DNA of 14,276 nucleotides, taken from Burkholderia sp. GTDB lineage: Bacteria; Pseudomonadota; Gammaproteobacteria; Burkholderiales; Burkholderiaceae. Each line of letters starts with the position of its first letter. Position 1 is the stretch's first letter. The notes under the pieces were generated by a model. The model did no database searches, was not told the origin of the DNA, and worked only from the letters and a program-made list of their open reading frames with translations. The position numbers and the translations under genes are program-made. The stretch is from NCBI GenBank assembly GCA_030151225.1, contig JASLEG010000038.1:1-14276 (forward strand), in the 5' to 3' direction. Shown here piece after piece: positions 12,740-14,276 of this stretch.

Positions 12740-14177
12740 AGCGCGCGCCGTCCGCGACCGCTTCGGCCACCGGCTGCTGGCCGCCCGGCCGCGGCTGCGC
12801 GGGTACTTGCGCCTGCCTCACGATCTCGCGATAGGCCGCGCCCGGATGCCCCTCGCCGAGCCGGGGCCCCTCGCCGAACAGCTTCTCGCGCAGCGTGCCG
12901 GGCCGGTATTCGGTGGGATACACGCCGCGCCGCTGCAATTCCGGCACGAGGTGCTCCACCACGTCCTCGAAGGTTTCGTGCGCGAGCGCGTAGGCCAGGT
13001 TGAAGCCGTCCACGCCGGTTTCCTCGACCCATTCCTGGAGGATGTCGGCCACCGTCGCGGCCGAGCCGACGAACACCGGCCCGAGCCCGCCGATGCCGCC
13101 GAAGCGCGCGAGCTCGTCGATGGTCCAGCTCTTCTCGCCGCCGGCCAGATGCTCGACGGCCGACACGATCGCATTGGTCTGCACGCGCCGGACGAGATCG
13201 GTGGGCGCGTACTGGCCGAAGTCGATGCCGGTCCAGCCCGACATCAGCACGAGCGAACCGTCGTAGGACACGTAGCGCTGGTAGTCCTCGAACTTCGCCT
13301 GCGCCTTCGCATCGGTCTCGTCGACGATCAGCGTGACGAGCGTGTAGATCAGCAGCTTGCGCGGATCGCGGCCGGCCTCGGCGGCGCGGCGCCGGATGTC
13401 GGCCACGTAGTCGCGCAGCGTGGCGCGCGTGGGCGCGGCCACGAACACGCATTCGGCGTGCTGCGCCGCGAACGCCTTGCCCGCACCGGACGCGCCGGCC
13501 TGGTACAGCACCGGCGTGCGCTGCGGCGACGGTTCGCACAGGTGATAGCCGGGCACCTCGAAATGCGTGCCGCGATGGCGGATCGGGTGGATCTTCGAGG
13601 GGTCGGCGAAGATGCCCCGCTCGCGGTCGCGCAGCACAGCGCCGTCTTCCCAGCTGCCCTCGAACAGCTTGTAGAGCACCTCCAGATACTCGGCGGCGAT
13701 CTCGTAGCGGTTCGAGTGATCCTCGAGCCCGGTCTGGCCGACGTTGCGCGCGCCGCTCTCGAGATACGAGGTCACGATGTTCCAGCCGACGCGGCCCCGG
13801 GTGTGATGGTCGGCGGTGGAAAGCCGGCGCGCGAAGGTATACGGATGCTCGAACGAGGTCGAGGCCGTGATGCCGATGCCGAGATGCTCGGTGGCCAGCG
13901 CGATCGGCGCGGCGAGCTGCAGCGGATCGTTGACGGGAATCTGCACGCCCTGCTGCAGCGCGTGATGGTTGCTGCCCTGATAGACGTCGTAATAGCCGAT
14001 CACGTCGGCGATGAAGATCCCGTCGAAAAAGCCCTTTTCCAGCGTTTTCGCGAGATCGGTCCAGTATTCGAGATCCTTGTACTGCCACGAACGGTCGCGC
14101 GGATGCGCCCACAGGCCCGGCGATTGATGGCCGATGCAGTTCATCTCGAACGCGTTGAAGCTGATGGTCTGGCTCAT
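12738..14177 (-). CDS. FMN-dependent monooxygenase, NtaA/SnaA/DszA group, DmoA-like
   Basis: A flavin-dependent two-component monooxygenase of 479 residues with the bacterial luciferase-like TIM barrel. The start NAFEMNCIGHQSPGLWAHP (8-26), FIADVIGYYDVYQGS (55-69), PVNDP (81-85), TFARRLSTADHHTRGRVGWN (114-133) followed by IVTS, and EPSPQRTPVLYQAGASG (215-231) are the hallmarks of the group. From memory the pattern, including YEIAAEYLEVLYKLFEGSWE (158-177) and GVDGFNLAY near the C-terminus, is closest to dimethylsulfide monooxygenase DmoA, which oxidises dimethylsulfide to methanethiol and formaldehyde using FMNH2 from a separate reductase. No reductase gene lies in the window. Relatives use other sulfides, sulfones or nitrilotriacetate, so the substrate is open; scavenging of organic sulfur is a reasonable role. 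The ATG at 14177 follows GGAG at about 10 nt. Confidence 0.9.
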   Translation of the reverse strand: MSQTISFNAFEMNCIGHQSPGLWAHPRDRSWQYKDLEYWTDLAKTLEKGFFDGIFIADVIGYYDVYQGSNHHALQQGVQIPVNDPLQLAAPIALATEHLGIGITASTSFEHPYTFARRLSTADHHTRGRVGWNIVTSYLESGARNVGQTGLEDHSNRYEIAAEYLEVLYKLFEGSWEDGAVLRDRERGIFADPSKIHPIRHRGTHFEVPGYHLCEPSPQRTPVLYQAGASGAGKAFAAQHAECVFVAAPTRATLRDYVADIRRRAAEAGRDPRKLLIYTLVTLIVDETDAKAQAKFEDYQRYVSYDGSLVLMSGWTGIDFGQYAPTDLVRRVQTNAIVSAVEHLAGGEKSWTIDELARFGGIGGLGPVFVGSAATVADILQEWVEETGVDGFNLAYALAHETFEDVVEHLVPELQRRGVYPTEYRPGTLREKLFGEGPRLGEGHPGAAYREIVRQAQVPAQPRPGGQQPVAEAVADGAR

Positions 14178-14276
14178 GATTCGCTGTCTCCGGTCGGGGC
14201 GGCCGCGCGATGCGGACGACGAACCGTCGATTCCGGCGAACGGGGTGGAGCGCGGCCAACAAGGATTGCGGAAATG

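Noticed and set aside
10921..12834. Plus-strand 637-residue open frame
   Set aside because: Shadow of the lipoprotein hydrolase gene; no recognisable motifs and no supported start.
12610..14262. Minus-strand 550-residue open frame overlapping the monooxygenase gene
   Set aside because: Frame-shifted shadow rich in Arg; the 479-residue frame has all family motifs.

Overview
The window is GC-rich DNA with dense, strongly GC3-biased genes and typical proteobacterial families (LysR, DeoR, HxlR and TetR regulators, a Burkholderia-type porin remnant that starts its mature part with QSSVTLYG). This points to a betaproteobacterium, most likely Burkholderia sensu lato. That placement is inferred from style and protein families, not from a marker gene. 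I see no rRNA, tRNA, CRISPR array, insertion sequence or phage gene.

Layout. (1) 1-1176: the start of a LysR regulator (minus strand, cut by the window edge), divergent from a class I glutamine amidotransferase-like protein. Four imperfect 11-bp tandem repeats lie directly before the amidotransferase start codon. (2) 1210-5838: an acid-sugar catabolic module. A DeoR-type repressor is divergent from a three-gene operon: KdgT-family permease, DUF1537 acid-sugar kinase (4-bp overlap) and PdxA2-type 4-phospho-threonate/erythronate dehydrogenase. The 258-bp divergent region has two perfect copies of the palindrome TGATCGAWTCGATCA and two degenerate copies, spaced near whole helical turns; one covers the predicted +1 of the operon. 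Two hairpin terminators follow. The expected route is import, 4-phosphorylation, then oxidation/decarboxylation to dihydroxyacetone phosphate. (3) 5851-7281: a small 4-oxalocrotonate-tautomerase-like enzyme divergent from an HxlR regulator, with an 8-bp inverted repeat framing a TAAAAT -10 element, followed by a membrane-anchored SAM methyltransferase. (4) 7199-8982: an EamA/DMT exporter-like permease whose 3' end overlaps the methyltransferase antisense by 83 bp, preceded by a TetR regulator. A shared TGATCGTTC motif occurs at both promoters.

(5) 8983-10097: a decay zone with a broken alpha/beta-hydrolase (frameshift, in-frame TGA, central part missing) and a truncated porin with an intact signal peptide, separated by a terminator hairpin. 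(6) 10297-12396: a 699-residue secreted lipoprotein with an alpha/beta-hydrolase domain (GHSRGG) and an extra C-terminal beta-rich domain. (7) 12738-14177: an FMN-dependent monooxygenase of the NtaA/SnaA/DszA group that resembles dimethylsulfide monooxygenase DmoA.

The clearest functional unit is the DeoR-controlled acid-sugar operon. The most informative non-coding signals are the operator arrays in front of the DeoR, HxlR and TetR genes. Nothing in the window compels the claim of an entirely new system. The less-characterised items are the two-domain lipoprotein hydrolase and the HxlR/tautomerase/membrane-methyltransferase locus.
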